The notes: a model not told the origin generated them from the sequence alone. Counted from the first letter of the stretch, positions 19,705 to 32,418 are shown. The stretch: 64,000 nucleotides of DNA from Heterobasidion occidentale (GCA_039111635.1 JBCAQO010000006.1:1612001-1676000); one strand, 5' to 3'. Made by a program: numbers and translations.

Positions 19705-20722
19705 CCCAAGGGGGAAGGTGTGCATAAATGCAGCTCAGGTATGCATAAGCTTTGCAAAAGGTGTGGCTCTAAGGCAGGGCAACATGTGCTTTGTCAATGC
19801 AACAAAGTGCTGACCATTTTCAAAGCTTATTGGTTTACAAGATATTGTCAAACTTGGAAAAATACAGCTGCTCTGGGAAAAGAATCAATGCAGGGTGCTT
19901 ATACTGTGAAACTTTTTAGAGAAGATTTCAACCTTTTACTTGTGCCACTTTGATGCTCTGCTTGTCTAGTGACACAGTGCCAATGCCCATTCTAATCATT
20001 TCTTTTATCTAAGGTATGTTAATTTCTTGCATAGGTCTAAGTCTATGAATGGCTTACTTGACTTTGGGCTAAGTTGGTCAAATGGCTAATTATGAGTAAG
20101 ATGTTATCCCAAACAGGTTTGTAGCCAAAGTGAGGGATTTTTAGGTCCTTGAAGAGCTCTTAAACAAAGAGTAGGTGCAGATAGGTTATAATGGTCTTTC
20201 TATCACCACAACCTGCAATTATGAGCTGGTTATGGTCATTTAAGATGTTTGCAGTAGCCTTGACCTGCCACTTGTAAAGACCATCTGGCTATTCAGATAG
20301 CACCTTCTAAAGGGTATTCCAGGTTACTCGAAGGCCTTGTAGTGTTAACCAAATGTTAGCTTTCAGCATCTATCAAGAGTGGATTAAGGAGAGAAGCAGC
20401 AAGTAGTTGAGTATTAGATTAAGGGGGAGGCCTAGTACAGTTACATATTATGCAATGTGTTGCATCTTTGTTTACTATGAAGGCACATGACTTATTGATA
20501 TAGTTTATGACCATGATGCTTATATGATAACTGAGTTTAACAAGAAATATAATGACTGAAAATAATCAAAGGTATCCAAAGAAGGGCTGCTTATTAGGGT
20601 AGCTAACTTTGATGTAGACTATGTCTAATGTACCATAGCTTTCTATTTCATGTTGGGTATGTGACTGTATACTTAGTAATTGTCTCACATTTACTAAGCT
20701 CTTTATTTTTTGCTAGCACAAC
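19705..20722 (+). other. Unassigned AT-rich sequence
   Basis: No gene I can support. A short open stretch directly after the LTR (to 19953) has a Cys-containing segment, MHKLCKRCGSKAGQHVLCQC, which recalls a zinc-binding fragment of a transposase but matches no family I can name. The rest has frequent stops in all frames. Confidence 0.4.
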
Positions 20723-20939
20723 TGTTGAAGTAAGATCACCAGTTCCCTACCTATATCCTTATTCAGTGTTTTATTATACCTACACTATGACAAATTTCCT
20801 TATTTAAGTTTTTGTACCTACAGACTAACCATTATGTTTGCAACACCAGTACCCACTCTCTTAGTCATTTTTTTCCCTATCTCAAGTGACAACTGAGGTA
20901 AGCTTCTTCATTACCTACTCTATTTTACATATCCTAAAT
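20723..20939 (+). repeat. LTR-like repeat Z1
   Basis: TGTTGAAGTAAGATCACC to CTATTTTACA, closely similar to 35532-35737, which follows the end of copia remnant V and so looks like its 3' LTR. Ends are approximate and no target duplication is seen. 20940-21177 holds nothing recognisable. Confidence 0.6.
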
Positions 20940-21177
20940 GTTGGAAGAAGTATCCTATGTGCATTGTTGATTGCTTGCTGGACATGGTGGTCATGTGACA
21001 AGCAGAGCGGCGAAATGTTTTCCTTGTTGTTCTTTTACTGTTCCCTCAGTTCTCTCATCTGAGACTAAGGTCAGTGACTCACTATATATACCTACTGTTT
21101 AATCAAAAACTAATGCATGCTGGAGTTATTTCATTTTACTCTATAGGTTAGGCCATTGCAGTTTCAGTTCTCTTATC

Positions 21178-22019
21178 TGTTAGGTCGTAGACTCATCACA
21201 TGCACCAATGCATGAAGGAGTCCCTAGGCTAAACCTCCACAGTGTTGTAGAGTCGTAGACTCTAATGGATAAAGATAATGGATCGTCTTTGGGCCCTTTC
21301 AAGGAACACGGGGTTGTTCTCTGCCTTGTCCTCAAAGAGATTAAGAAGATGATCTTTGAGGTCTTCTCAATGGTGAGGAGGAACTAGATGATCTTCTCCT
21401 GTCCAACAGATGACACAAGGCGGTGTCCAACTGAGAACGCGAAAGGCGGCTAGGCCGGTGTAGTAGCAGATGAGTAGAGGAACAGATGGGAAGGGAGACA
21501 AGTCGAGTGCGTCGTCAGACTGTGCAAAGGATTCTCAGATCTGACAGAGATCACAAAGTGTAGGCTAGGAAGGTAGTCAGACACCAGGCGCAGTGCAGAG
21601 ATCAAGTATATTACAGGTGAACAAGCTGAGCTTCTTAGAAGCTCATCTTGCCTATTTATACAAAGAAGTATCTAGGGCCGGATCACAATCTGGTCTGTGC
21701 ACTTCTCAGGTACCGAAGTAAACAATCGGGATCCATAAGCCAAGACGCGTCATCGATCTAAGTATAGTACATGATCACTAATGTCTGTCCACATCCATAT
21801 CAAATGTCTAGCCACATTTTGATCGATCAGGAACCAGGAACTGAACCAGGAACAAGTGTCTATCCACATCAAGAACCAGGAACAATAAGTTAGTGTTCAT
21901 GCATTAGCATGTAAATGGTAATGAGTCATAGAGAACAGTCTAAGTCTGAATCACGTTTGAAGCACTTGACCAGCCTGTCTGCTCACGTGCTTCGCACGTG
22001 TTAGGATACGGTCCTAATA
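21178..22019 (-). mobile_element. LTR X1
   Basis: 842 bp, homologous to X2 (26719-27534) in opposite orientation. On the minus strand the expected TGTCAG...CTAACA ends read TATTAG...CTAACA, so the first TG has decayed to TA. A good TATA box (TATAAATA, plus-strand 21653-21660) is followed by a near-perfect palindrome GAGCTTCTTAGAAGCTC (21629-21645), which would lie close to the RNA 5' end. No matching target duplication was found (TTATC left, CTACC right). No coding sequence. Confidence 0.7.
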
Positions 22020-22083
22020 CTACCCTCTCTTTATACAAGTCTTCGGTATTTGGCAGTGCACCGATGACGGGGGGTGGCTCCTT

Positions 22084-23630
22084 TTAATGATTTTTGTCAA
22101 AGGTGGGGATGCGACGAGCGGAGTACCCGGTCCAGTTGGCAGTGTTGATCATGTGCTCCAACGCCTTCTTGTGGTACCCATATTCCTCTGCTGTGCGATC
22201 CATCTGCAGACGAAGTTGATGGGACTGCGTGCAATGCCTGTCATAGTCCTGTATCAAGCCACGCGCCGTAATGTCCGTTCTCTGTCTAATGCCCATGATT
22301 AGACATCCCACAACGAGATGGCCAGAGCGTCTGCATTTCCAACAGGAACGGGTCTCGGGCTCGATGGGTGAAGGAGGTGGGAGAGTCGTCAGGGTAGGCC
22401 AGACATTTTCAGGATCCATTGCGTCTACAGGCCATCCTTTGTCTGTCGCGACAGGTACATCTGGAGACTGGGGGGTGGTTTTGTTGACGATGATAGAATG
22501 GGCGGTGTTGTTGCCGAGTAGAGTGGGGAATGGGGACACAGCAGGGGGTGATGAGGGTGGTATTGGTAGCGGGCAAAGTGCTTTGCGATCCTGGACAACT
22601 TGTTTGGGGTCGTACGGAGGGCTAGAGGGCCGCATGAACTTGTCAGTTTCTTCTTGGGTGGGTCGAAAGGAAAGAGGATGGGTGGCTAGAAGTTTGAGGG
22701 CAGGGAAAGGTTTCTTGATCGCGGGGAGATCGGCATTGATGACTTTTGAAACCTCGACCTGATGGAAACCTTGTTCCAGCATCTTTGGCTTGGACCTGAC
22801 CCACAGCCTGACGTCATCCTCCGGGTTATGTCCGTAGGCCCAATACTGTGCGACAGGGTGGACTCCGCGGCTGTTTAATGGAAAGAGGTAGGTTGGGAGG
22901 AGCCTCTTCGGGATGTACTCCTCTATCTCAAAGCATGAGCCATTGTACCCCATACAGCAGAACCAGCGGACCGTATTCTCCTTGTACTTGATCCGTGCCA
23001 GTGTTTCAAGCCAAGCCTGTATGGTGTGCTACTGGAGGAGGATGGAACCGCTGCTGTAGATTCCGCTGAGTCGGTAGTTGATCATGTCCTTTTGGAGGGC
23101 TGGGAGATTAATGATTCCATTAGACCAGTACAACGTGACTGTCAGGTTCTTGAGAAGTGTCACCTGATGATGGTTGAGCGGTCCCTCAAAGACTTGATAG
23201 CACTGTGCCAGGACCATCTGCTGCAAATAAAACAAAAATGTATGGGCATTTCCCTGGTTGATTGAGGATGATGGGGGCTTTGTCCTCGGCGATGGTAATA
23301 TGGTAGATGCTGTTGTTTGACTCCATATCCTGGTAGAGTTGGAGGTCGTGCAATGGGGTGGAGAGGACTCAGGTCCAAGAGCGGGGGTTTTCGTAATGAA
23401 TGGAAAATATCAGACAAGGGTCGGCGAGGTGGGGGTTCTCCATTTAATCAGGGAAACGGGGAATCACAAATTCTCGCAGCGGGTTGGCGACATAGACACC
23501 TTTTGCGGGGATGCCATCATTGTCATCAGAGTCTGAGTCCAAGTAGTCCTCAATGAGCGTGGCAGTGGGAGAGACGGGTGTGACGGTGCGGAGAGGGTTC
23601 TTCTTTATCCCTAAGGCATTAACTTGAGTG
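22084..23630 (-). pseudogene. CCHC zinc-knuckle gene remnant (unknown family)
   Basis: Best preserved as a 289-residue frame at 22953-22084, from MGYNGSCFEIEEYIPKRLLP to SARRIPTFDKNH. It contains a Pro-rich middle and a CCHC knuckle CWKCRRSGHLVVGC, then DRHCTQSHQLRLQMDRTAEE. Upstream pieces on the same strand (23417-23160 and 23235-23029) seem to be earlier parts of the same gene in other frames, broken by stops. The knuckle suggests nucleic-acid binding. It could be Gag-like from a distant element or a host gene; I cannot name the family. It lies between LTR X1 and the truncated end of E3. Confidence 0.55.
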
Positions 23631-23639
23631 CCATGGAAT

Positions 23640-24737
23640 AGTCGTGGTCTATAACCTGCTCCACGTCCCCAAAATCCTCACATAGAATTGAACTATATCA
23701 AACCCATATTCTTTTACTGTAGAGCACATGGAATATGGAAGTGCCTTGACATAGTTGGCAGGGTTCTGCAACTATGGGGTCTCCTACCCACAGTCTGCTA
23801 GAATGCATCCACATTCTGAGGGTCTTTTGGTAGCTTTAGGGTTATTCTGGATGATAACTAGTTTATAATCATTGTGGACCAAGCCTTTGGTAGTTTTGCA
23901 TTGTTCTAGATGTGGTCCGTGTCTTGTTCATTGGCTACTTAGTGGTGTGCAACCACTATGTGCGTGCATCAAAATAGGGCCCCCTAATGTGAAAACAACC
24001 CTATAAAACTAGAGATTCAAAGTGTGATGTCCAAACACCTGTCAGACCTTAATAGCAAGGGAGAGTTCACTGTTTCCTGTTTTGTGAACATGCAACACAA
24101 TTTTCCACCAGATTCTTGCATCTTTTTGCTTTCCGGCATTGCCACAACACCAAAAAGTTGTTCATGTACCATTAGAGCAAGGTTATGTTGAATCCATACA
24201 AGGACCTCCTAATGTGGAAAGGGCCCTGTAAAACTGGCGATCCTAGTGAGATACCCAATTGCTTGTCAGAATACCTTTTGACAATGAGAGGGTAAGATGC
24301 ACCATGTCTATGGAACAGAGAAGGTGAACACAATAGTCAGGTACTTCCCCTGCCTTCTTCTCTTTTCACAGTTTAACAACATGCAGGTCAACATCTTGAT
24401 CAGAGTGTTGTCTGGGTTTGAGGTTTTTCTTTCTGTGCTTAGATTAACGTCATTGCAGACAATGGTAGTTTATTATTGTTGTAAAGGTTTTTGTTTGGTT
24501 GTCTTGTGCATGAAAACATGTACGTATGATGTGGAGGGTCCTTTCCTCTCCATAATTTCTGAGGACAAGGGGTTCTTCAACTTCCTTTCCCTTACCTCTA
24601 CTATTGGCCACCAATGTCCCCATAGCCATTGTAACCTTTGTCCGGTCTGTAATAGGGGTTGGTGTCATTGTAATTCCTATCTTCAACTACATCACATGCA
24701 TCTAGCTCTGCTCAAGTCCATGTAACAGTTCTTGGAG
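23640..24737 (-). repeat. Partial structured tail of E3
   Basis: On the minus strand it shows the same marks as the E1 tail: a TGACGTTAATCTAAG-type motif near 24440, two CCTAATGTGG...GGGCCCT blocks (plus-strand 24205-24290 and 23975-24060), the motif near 23855-23900, and the T-arm-like hairpin at 23681-23697 with stem bases changed to TATAG/CTATG. It ends abruptly at the zinc-knuckle remnant. Confidence 0.6.
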
Positions 24738-25959
24738 TTAGTCATGGACAGTTTTGAGCTCATCTAACAGGGTGAGCATGTATTCCTTCGCATCTATTAT
24801 CTTGAGGACCATTTGAAGGCGATGGATTTCATGGTTGAGCCGTTTGAGGACTGTTTCCTCTTGATCACAGTATCCCTTGTGCTCTCTGGTTTCTCTTTGT
24901 CTCATTCCTTTGATACCTTGGAGGAGATTCATCGTTTGCAGACCAAACATCCTATTTTCTAGATTGTCCCTCCGATGTGGAGGGGATAGCCACTCAATCC
25001 CTTTGTGCCTGCTGCTGTACCGTTGTCCAGATGTACTCGGTCTGGATAGCGGTGTCTTGACTACTTGTAGGTGGTACTTTTCTGATAGCTTTGCAGCATC
25101 ATAGTTATGTGCAGAAAGGGTTGATCAAAATAGGAGGCAAGTGAGGGGCATTGGTGTCGGATAGGAGGGCAGGTAGGAGCTCCAGATTGACAAAAGAAGA
25201 AAACTCGTTAGGGTAAATGAGAAGGGCACAATCCCCATTGGTTCCCCAGGCATACTAGGGGGCAGCTCAATGGTCCTCCATGTAAATGAGGAGCCTGATC
25301 TGATTGCTGGCATTAACCAGTTGTTGAGGTACCTTACCATGTTTGCTCCCTAGTTGTCCTACCAAGAAATTAGTGAGCCTCTGTAGGGCCAGGGCCATGG
25401 CTATTTGAATTACTGCGGAGATCATGGTGCACTAAAGCAAGGCATCTCTTAGTCTTTATAGCTGTCTGGGGTGCAAATCTCCACCACCAGTAGGGGGTCT
25501 TATGGGTTTGGTATTTAGTGTGTCAACCGCTTCTAGCTCTGGTACATTTTGCTAAGCAGCAGTAGGTAGTTCAGAGTGGCCATGGTCTAGATGTCTTCCT
25601 CCGCCTCTTGCAGCCAATCCTGGTGGGCCTTGAACGGTTGCTGTTGTTGCTTCTGAAGCTGTCAACAAAATAAGACCTTTTTTTCTTGGATATTCTGCAA
25701 GGTTTTTGTCATTAGCTTCCTCAAACCCCAGTGGGGTTCTCAACTTGGTTCCAAGGTCCATTGTGGTAAAGCTGGCAGTAATTGGTATAGGGACTCTGTC
25801 TAGAGTCTCTAGATGGCCGCTTTTGCCAAGAGGTCTAATGTTGGAGTTTAGGATTGCAAGGATGATGTCTAGTGAGGAGTTTCTGGAGGGAGATGAGGTT
25901 GTTCCTTCATTGATAAGCATAGCATGTTCAAGAGAGTAGTAAGAAGAGCGGTCGGACAT
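24738..25959 (-). pseudogene. Post-pol region of E3, broken
   Basis: Starts MSDRSSYYSLEHAMLINEGT at 25959, matching E1 and E2, and stays open to about 25552. The +1-frame residues TPTLDLLAKAAI and GLRKLMTKTL are also recognisable, with stops. Further along, a stretch around 25340-25130 matches HRAASWYARG...NLELLPAL of E1 (here INWRTIELPPSMPGEP-like decay), and 24950-24738 keeps the coiled-coil block EETVLKRLNHEIHRLQMVLK. Three copies sharing this region show it is part of the family, not a chance neighbour. Confidence 0.65.
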
Positions 25960-26018
25960 GTACTGGAAGAGGGGATTGTTTTTTAAGGAGGGAAAATACT
26001 CCTCTTTATATACCTTCC

Positions 26019-28515
26019 TTAGAGTTTAATCACCGTTAGTTGGGGCTTGTTTGGGTATTTTTTGTGGAACTCCTGAAGTGCTTCATTGGCCATCCCTGTT
26101 ATGAGGGTGAAAGGCTCCCATATATTGTCCGTCTTGGGGTATCCTACCCACTTGATAAGGTACTTGGTCTCTCGTCCCTGACGCTTTGAGTCCAGAACGG
26201 TTTCCACTTTATAGTGTTCTTCCTTGTTTAGGACTTCTAGGGGTGGCCTAGGGTATTTTTTCCCATGAGCTTCCATGTTCCAATATTTGGTAAGTAGGGA
26301 GGCATGAAAAACCAGGTGTATTTTCCATGTTCCAGGTATTTCCAACCGATAAGCTAGAGGATTGATTCTTTCAATCACTTGGAAAAAACCATAATGCCTG
26401 GGTGCCAGTTTGACTTTTGGATGAGTTGCCCAAATGTGGGTTCCTTCCAACCAAACTTGGGTCTTTACTTTCCACTGTGGAAGTTTCTAATATAGGTCTC
26501 AGTTTTTAGTATGCTGTGCTGCAATTTGTAAACTAGTAGCGACTTCTTTTTATACTTCTCGGATCCACTGTAAATGTTCAGTCACCACAGGCACCTTGGT
26601 CTCTAGAGCTGCGTTAACCAAATATTGCAGATTGTACTCATAAAGGACCTCAAATGGTGACTTCCCTGTAGTAGAGTGTTTTTGGGTGTTGTGGGAGAAT
26701 TCTAAAAAAGAGAGCAAGTGTCAGGACCATGTTCTAACATGTGCTTCACACATGAGTCAATAGGTTGGTCAAGTGCTTTGGACATGAATTGGACTCAGAC
26801 TGCCATCGTTAACTCATTACTATTAACATGCTAACTGCATGAACACTTACTCACTGTTCCTGATTCTTAATGTGAACAGACATTATTTTATGACCTGGTT
26901 CCTAGTTTCTGATCAATCAATGATGTGGCTAGACATTTGTGATCCAAATTACTATACCTAGTTATATGGCAGGTTAATGACACCTCTTCGCTTACGGATC
27001 CTAATTGTTTACCCCGGTACCTAAGAAGCACACAAACCAGATCCTGATCCGGCCCTAGGCAAGATGAGCTTCTAAGAAGCTCAGCTCATTCACCTGTAAT
27101 ACACTTGATCTCTGCACTGCGCGCGGTGTCTGGCTACCTTCTTAGCCCACAGTTTGTGATCTCTGTCAGATCTGAGACTCTTTTACACGGTCTGACAACT
27201 CACTGGCTTTGTCTCCTTTTTTTTTTCTCTCTCTACTCACCTACTACTACATTGGCCTCGCCGCCTTCCGTGTTCTTAGCTAGACACCCCCTAGTGTCAT
27301 CTGTTGGACAGGAGAAGATCATCCAGTTCCGCCTTATCATCAAGAGGACCTCGAAGATCATTTTCTCAACCTCTTTGAGAACAAAGCGGACAGCAACCCC
27401 AAATTCCTCTAAAGAGCACAAAGACAATCAATTGTCTTCATCCATTGGAGTCTACAACTCTACGACGCTGTGGATGTATTAGCCTAGGGATCCCCTTCAT
27501 GCATTGGTGTATATGATAAGTCTCTGATCTAACAGCAAGTCTACCCAATTGTTTTGGTGGTAGTTTCAAAAGATCCGCAGGAACTGTTTGATCTCTTAAT
27601 TGACCTGTTCCATTTCTCCATCTGTTTAGGGATGCTACACCATGGTAAGGGCTAGAGTAATCCCTAGTCCCTTCCATATTTCTTGTGTGTACTTTGCTGC
27701 AAACTGAGGGCCTCTGTCAGACACCACCTTGGTCAGTAAGCCATACCGCTTGAATACATTGTCCTGAAAGAGTGTTGTGGTTTTTTCTACTATGATTGTC
27801 TTCTTGCATAGAGTTATGACGATTTCTTTTGATAGCCCTTGGTCGACCACCACATTTACTGAATTGTAACCCTTGCTTTCTAGGAGTCACGAAATTGGTG
27901 GAGATGAAGCACTAAGGAACATTCATAGTTTCTAATGGGTGAATTGGAGGATGGGTCCGATGAGGTAAGTTCTTGGTGGACTGGCACACTGCACATCCAT
28001 CTACATATTGGTGGATAAATTTTGTCATGCTTGGCCATCAATAGTGGCATTGTATTAGTTCTAGGGTTTTTGCTTGGCCTGGGTGTCTAGTGGCCATGGT
28101 GTTGTAATGTGTTTTAATGATTGTTTGTCAGAGGAGATTGTCTTTTGGTACACATATATAACCATTGCGTTGTGTAATTCCATCCTGGTGTGTCTACTAA
28201 GTCTCCTTGTATTGCTTGTGGTCTCTTTTTGAGCAATTTTTTAAGAGCTACGTTGACTAACAGGTCATAGTCCAACTACGAGTGTCAAATAAGGGAGAGG
28301 ATGTCTGAGGATACAATTTTTATTGCTTTAATGTGTATGCCTTCATCTGATTCAACCAAGGTTTCGCTGGACTTGGTGAAGAGTTTAGACAGTAGTAGAG
28401 TCTGTGACTTGTTATCAGATTCCACCCCCTCACTAAGGTCTGGAAGCCTGAACAAAGCATCTGTGTGATTTGTTGTTCCAGACTTGTAGCTGAGCTGAAA
28501 GTTGAACTGTGACAA
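26019..28515 (-). pseudogene. pol: Gypsy integrase and chromodomain of E3, split by LTR X2
   Basis: From 28515: the end of RNase H (NFQLSYKSGTTNHTDALFRL), linker, degenerate zinc finger, then the core at 27853-27635 (VVDQGLSKEIVITLCKKTII, VVSDRGPQFAAKYTQEIW). LTR X2 interrupts it after GTAGACTTGC (target duplication). It resumes below 26714 with a decayed SHNT region. The C-terminus is at 26450-26019: HPKVKLAPRHYGFFQVIERI, then a chromodomain HYKVETVLDSKRQGRETKYL with IKWVGYPKTDNIWEPF, both cage Trp retained. Many stops in the first half. Confidence 0.85.
26719..27534 (+). mobile_element. Solo LTR X2 in E3 integrase
   Basis: 816 bp, TGTCAGGACCATG to GATCTAACA, flanked by a perfect 5-bp duplication GCAAG (26714-26718 and 27535-27539). 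Homologous to X1. Compared with X1 it lacks about 18 bases that include the TATA box, between CCCTAG and GCAAGATGAGC near 27058; the palindrome GAGCTTCT-a-AGAAGCTC remains. Without coding sequence, it fits a solo LTR. Confidence 0.9.
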
Positions 28516-29760
28516 AAATAGACTCTAACAAGCTTGTCATCTGGACAAGTCTTAGGCCGTCTAGAAGTAAATCAGATTCTTATGGTCTGTCCAGATCTCA
28601 AAAGAATGCCTGTTGCCTTCGATGTAGTGTTTCTAGTATTCCAGTGCCTTGATAATAGCAAGTAATTTGCGGTCATGCACATCATAATTCCACTTTAGGG
28701 AGGAAAATGACCTGGAAAGGTAAGCAACCAGGTGCCAGTTATTATTAGGTCCTTCCTATAAAAGGACTGCTCCATATGCCAAAAGGAATGCATTGATCAC
28801 TAACTGGTATGGTTATATGGAATTAGGATATAGAGGGACAAATTGACTGATGAAGGCCATCTTCAATTGGTCAAATGCTTGTTTGCAATCCACCATCCAG
28901 TCTCATTTCATGTCTTTCTTGGTAAGGTCATGTAATAGTTGGGCAATCAAGGAAACCTTGTTGATGAACGGCTGATAGAAATTTCCAAGACCTAAGAAGG
29001 AACAAATGTTACAGACTATATAGAGAATTAGTCAGTCTTGAATGATATTGATCTTCAAGTCTTCTATGGCGACATAGTCTTTGGAGATAGTGTATCTGAG
29101 ATAATTGAGCTTTTTTTTGTGAAATTCATACTTTTTGGGTTTGAGGTAAAGATTATTGTTACACAGGATTTGGAAGACTTGTTGAACAACCACAATATGT
29201 TCTGCTATGGTTTTTGTGAAGATTAAGATGTTGTCCATATATACCATGATTTTCTAGGTGAGGATGAGGTCCTGGAAAATTATGTTCATTATGGCCTGGA
29301 AAGTTTCTGGAAAATTAGTGAGCCCAAAGAACATTATTATAGATTGAAAGAGCTCCAAGGGTGTTACAAAAGCCGCTTTGGGTTCATTCTCTTCATTTTT
29401 GCACACATTATTATATCCTCACCAAATATACAGCTTTGAGAATATTGTAGCCCCTTGGATGATATCTAATAGTTCTTGGATCAATGGCAGGGGGCATATA
29501 TTTTGGACGGTATGTTCATTGAGGTGGCAATAATCCTGTACTAGGCGGAGCTTTCCATCTTTCTTGTTTATGAAGAAGAAGGAGGCTGCGCTGTGGGCCG
29601 TTGATTGATGTATAGTTCCTCTAGAAAGGTGCTCTTTAACAAATTTTCCTAATTTGTCATGTTTTTCTAGTCTCAAAGGAAAAATCCTTAGGGCCTGGGA
29701 TTTGAATGATGGTTTAAGATCTATTGTGTGTGTTTGGGGAGTCTCTGTGATCCTTGTTCA
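28516..29760 (-). pseudogene. pol: Gypsy RT and RNase H of E3
   Basis: Minus-strand blocks: MRLEKHDKLGKFVKEHLSRG, SAASFFFINKKDGKLRLVQD and YCHLNEHTVQNICPLPLIQE at 29676-29419, then the active site MVYMDNILIF (YMDN at 29230-29241) with TIAEHIVVVQQVFQILCNNN at 29247-29032. Below that the RNase H section down to 28516 is recognisable against E1 (for example the complement of DLTKKD and HELLAIIKALEHW) but broken by stops. Like E2, it has YMDN rather than YxDD. Confidence 0.85.
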
Positions 29761-32415
29761 CTAAAAATGTTAAGATAGGAGTGGCATTTCATGGGGATGT
29801 AATCCTTTAAGTTGATCATATTGATTTCCTCCTTTAGGTCTTTGTTGAAACTAGCAAAGCTGAAGAGTTCAGGAACTACCTTTTTAATGACTGATTCTTC
29901 TTTCCAGGTCCTTGCAAAGAAGTCAGACAGTTATTGCACCTTCTTGGCACCTTGTTCTGAGAGTTCACCTGCAACAGTCTCCTGGTGAGTATGTTGGTGC
30001 CCTTTTTTCTTGGCTACCAATGCTTGAAGCAGGCAAGCTTTTCCCGGTGCCTGTTTTCTAGCCTTAAAATGAACCGAGATTTCCATTCTTTTGCAGAGAC
30101 TTGTTGTCATTATTTCCTAGTCTACATCCGCGGAGGTCCTACCAGCATAGGGATAAGACATGGTTTTCTCCACTGGGGTGTCTTGTTGTTGTGTAGCTTT
30201 GCAAACTGTTTCTTCTTGGTTGGTTCTTCTCATGCCTTAGTAAACCCATATAATTGTCGGCAATCTCAGAGGCACCAGTCAAAGTGTACTTTATGATGCC
30301 TCTACCTAATAAAGAGATTGTGGTATTTTAACTGTTCTGTTCCTAAAAGCATTTCATCTTTTCCTAGATTGGTGATGAACATTTGGATACATTTGGTATG
30401 CATTTATCCTTGCCAATCTCTGATAGTGAGGTTTACATCTAAGCCTCATCATATAAGGCCTCCTTGATTTACTGTATTGTCAATGTTTTAGACGTGGATG
30501 AGGTGGCTCAAAGGGTAGGTTGGAAAGTTGTGTTTCCACATCCACTGTTCATTGGCCAAAATACCTTTACAGGTGGAGTTGATGGTTGGCTCTTGCTTTA
30601 GCACTTTTTTCTTGAGTTGATAGCTGCATGTCAAGCTGAATGGAAGTGATAATGTGACTGTTCATCACTCCAACTCGAATACATGACAGTGGTGTATACT
30701 CTGGACTTCCTTTTCCCCTCTTTTTGGCTGGTGAAGGAGAGGCTAGGAAAAATCCTGTGCTAGGTCCATCAACATCTCTTTTGTCTTTGTTTCTCCTAGC
30801 TCTTGAAAGAGCGCTTGAATGCCAGCAGCATCACGGATGAGTCTATTGCTTTGTCATCTATTGGGCAGTATGTAGCATGTTCCATTGCATTGGCTAGGTC
30901 CTCTCTTTTCTAAGGAAGAGTCCGTGTGTTGCAGCAAATGACTAGATTGTGGTATTTAGTAATGGTTGCTATTAGAACCCCTCTCCTCTAATCCTTGATA
31001 AATTCTCAAGTTGTCTCCTAGCAGAGGTTCTTGATTGTCTTTATCCTCTATGTCAACACCGCAAGCTCCTTTACCTCTTCCGCCCATTGGTTTGCGCTAA
31101 TATTCTTAAGATGGAGGAATGCCTCTATGTGAGGCACAACAGTCAGACACACAGTGTCCCAATTTTCCACAATTAAAACAGGTGGAGTCAGGCTTGCCAT
31201 TGTAAGTGCGTTTCTAATAAACATCAGCCCTCTTTTGAGAGGCATTAATGTCCATGTCAACCACTTGGTTGTTCATTCTTTAGGAAGCACTTGTGGAATT
31301 GTAGCAGAGAATGGGTTGGAGGTGAAAACAATTGAGAAAATTGCATCTGAAGAAAGTGGAGTTGGCGAGGATTGCCTTTTGAGCATTTTGAGCTCTCATG
31401 TGTCCATCTACTCTTCAGGCCATGTTAATCCAGTCTTATATTGTATCCTTCAGTGGAGTTTCTTTATTATAAATTTTGTCCATGACCTTCAGGTCTAGTC
31501 CTCTTTAGAAATAAGAGACTTGTTCCCTATTGGAGATGCCGGTGTTGGCAGCTATGAGGACAAACTGGTTGGAGTATTTGTCCACAGTCATTTTTCCCTG
31601 AGAGAAGGCTATGAGAGTGCTCCGGGATTTGTCCATTTTGTTGGATTCCTTAAATTAAAGCTTGACGCTGTCAAGGAAATTCTTCTATGTGCCAAGGACC
31701 TTGGCAGGGTCTTTCCCAACCGTCTTGTTAAAGTTTTCTACTCAGGCACTAGCTGTACCATGTCTTATGCACAAAAGGGCTAAGGAAATTTTGTCATTGT
31801 CAGATTTATAACAGTCTGATTCTGCTGCAAAGAGGAGAAGACATTGTAAAAGAAATTCCTATGAAATTATTGGAGAGCTTCAGCTTGCCCCTTTCAGGTT
31901 ATATAGTTATAACAGGAGGGTTAGTTGGTCTTGGTGACAACATTCTGGCATTATCTCAGGTATTTCAGATGTTGATCAGCATTTGAATATCCGAGCAATT
32001 GAATTTAGGTATTTCTTCTTCTTCTAGTTTTGAGTCTTCTAGTATTACCAGTTTGGGTTCTTTATACTGGTGGTGCTTCTCAGTCATCTTTTAGTTTGTT
32101 CTAAACCCACTCTTTCTCTGTTCTGTCTTCCTTTTTAAAGAAGTATTGTCCTTTTCTAAATGAGCAGTATGGGTAGTTTGAGGGTGCCGCTTGATTGGTA
32201 TCTACGTAGAACCAGCGGTTTCCTTGTTGGTAGATAAGGCAATTGTTTTGGCAGAACTGATTATTAATTTGTGTAGTGCCTAGTAGATGTCCTGGACCTA
32301 GGTCTTGCTCTAGGGTGTGTGTAGTAACACTCTTTGGTGGGTGTCTAAGCCACCAATGAGGGTTGTGAGAGAGGGTATGGCAGCAAGCAGAGCATGGTGC
32401 AAGGTAGGAGAAAAA
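29761..32415 (-). pseudogene. gag: Gypsy gag and protease-like region of E3
   Basis: Gag N-terminus close to the primer site reads QQGNRWFYVDTNQAAPSNYP and FRKGQYFFKKEDRTEKEW, as in E2. The capsid part lies at about 31870-31340, a decayed zinc knuckle at about 31190-31145, and a protease-like part at about 30600-30230 with I-N-S-T-C where E0 has I-D-S-A-C. No frame longer than about 70 residues survives, so this is a fossil. Assignment rests on colinearity with E2 and E0. Confidence 0.75.
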
Positions 32416-32418
32416 GCA

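Noticed and set aside
19705..19953. BED-type zinc finger after the E2 LTR
   Set aside because: The Cys cluster lacks the BED His-Cys pattern and the frame is short.
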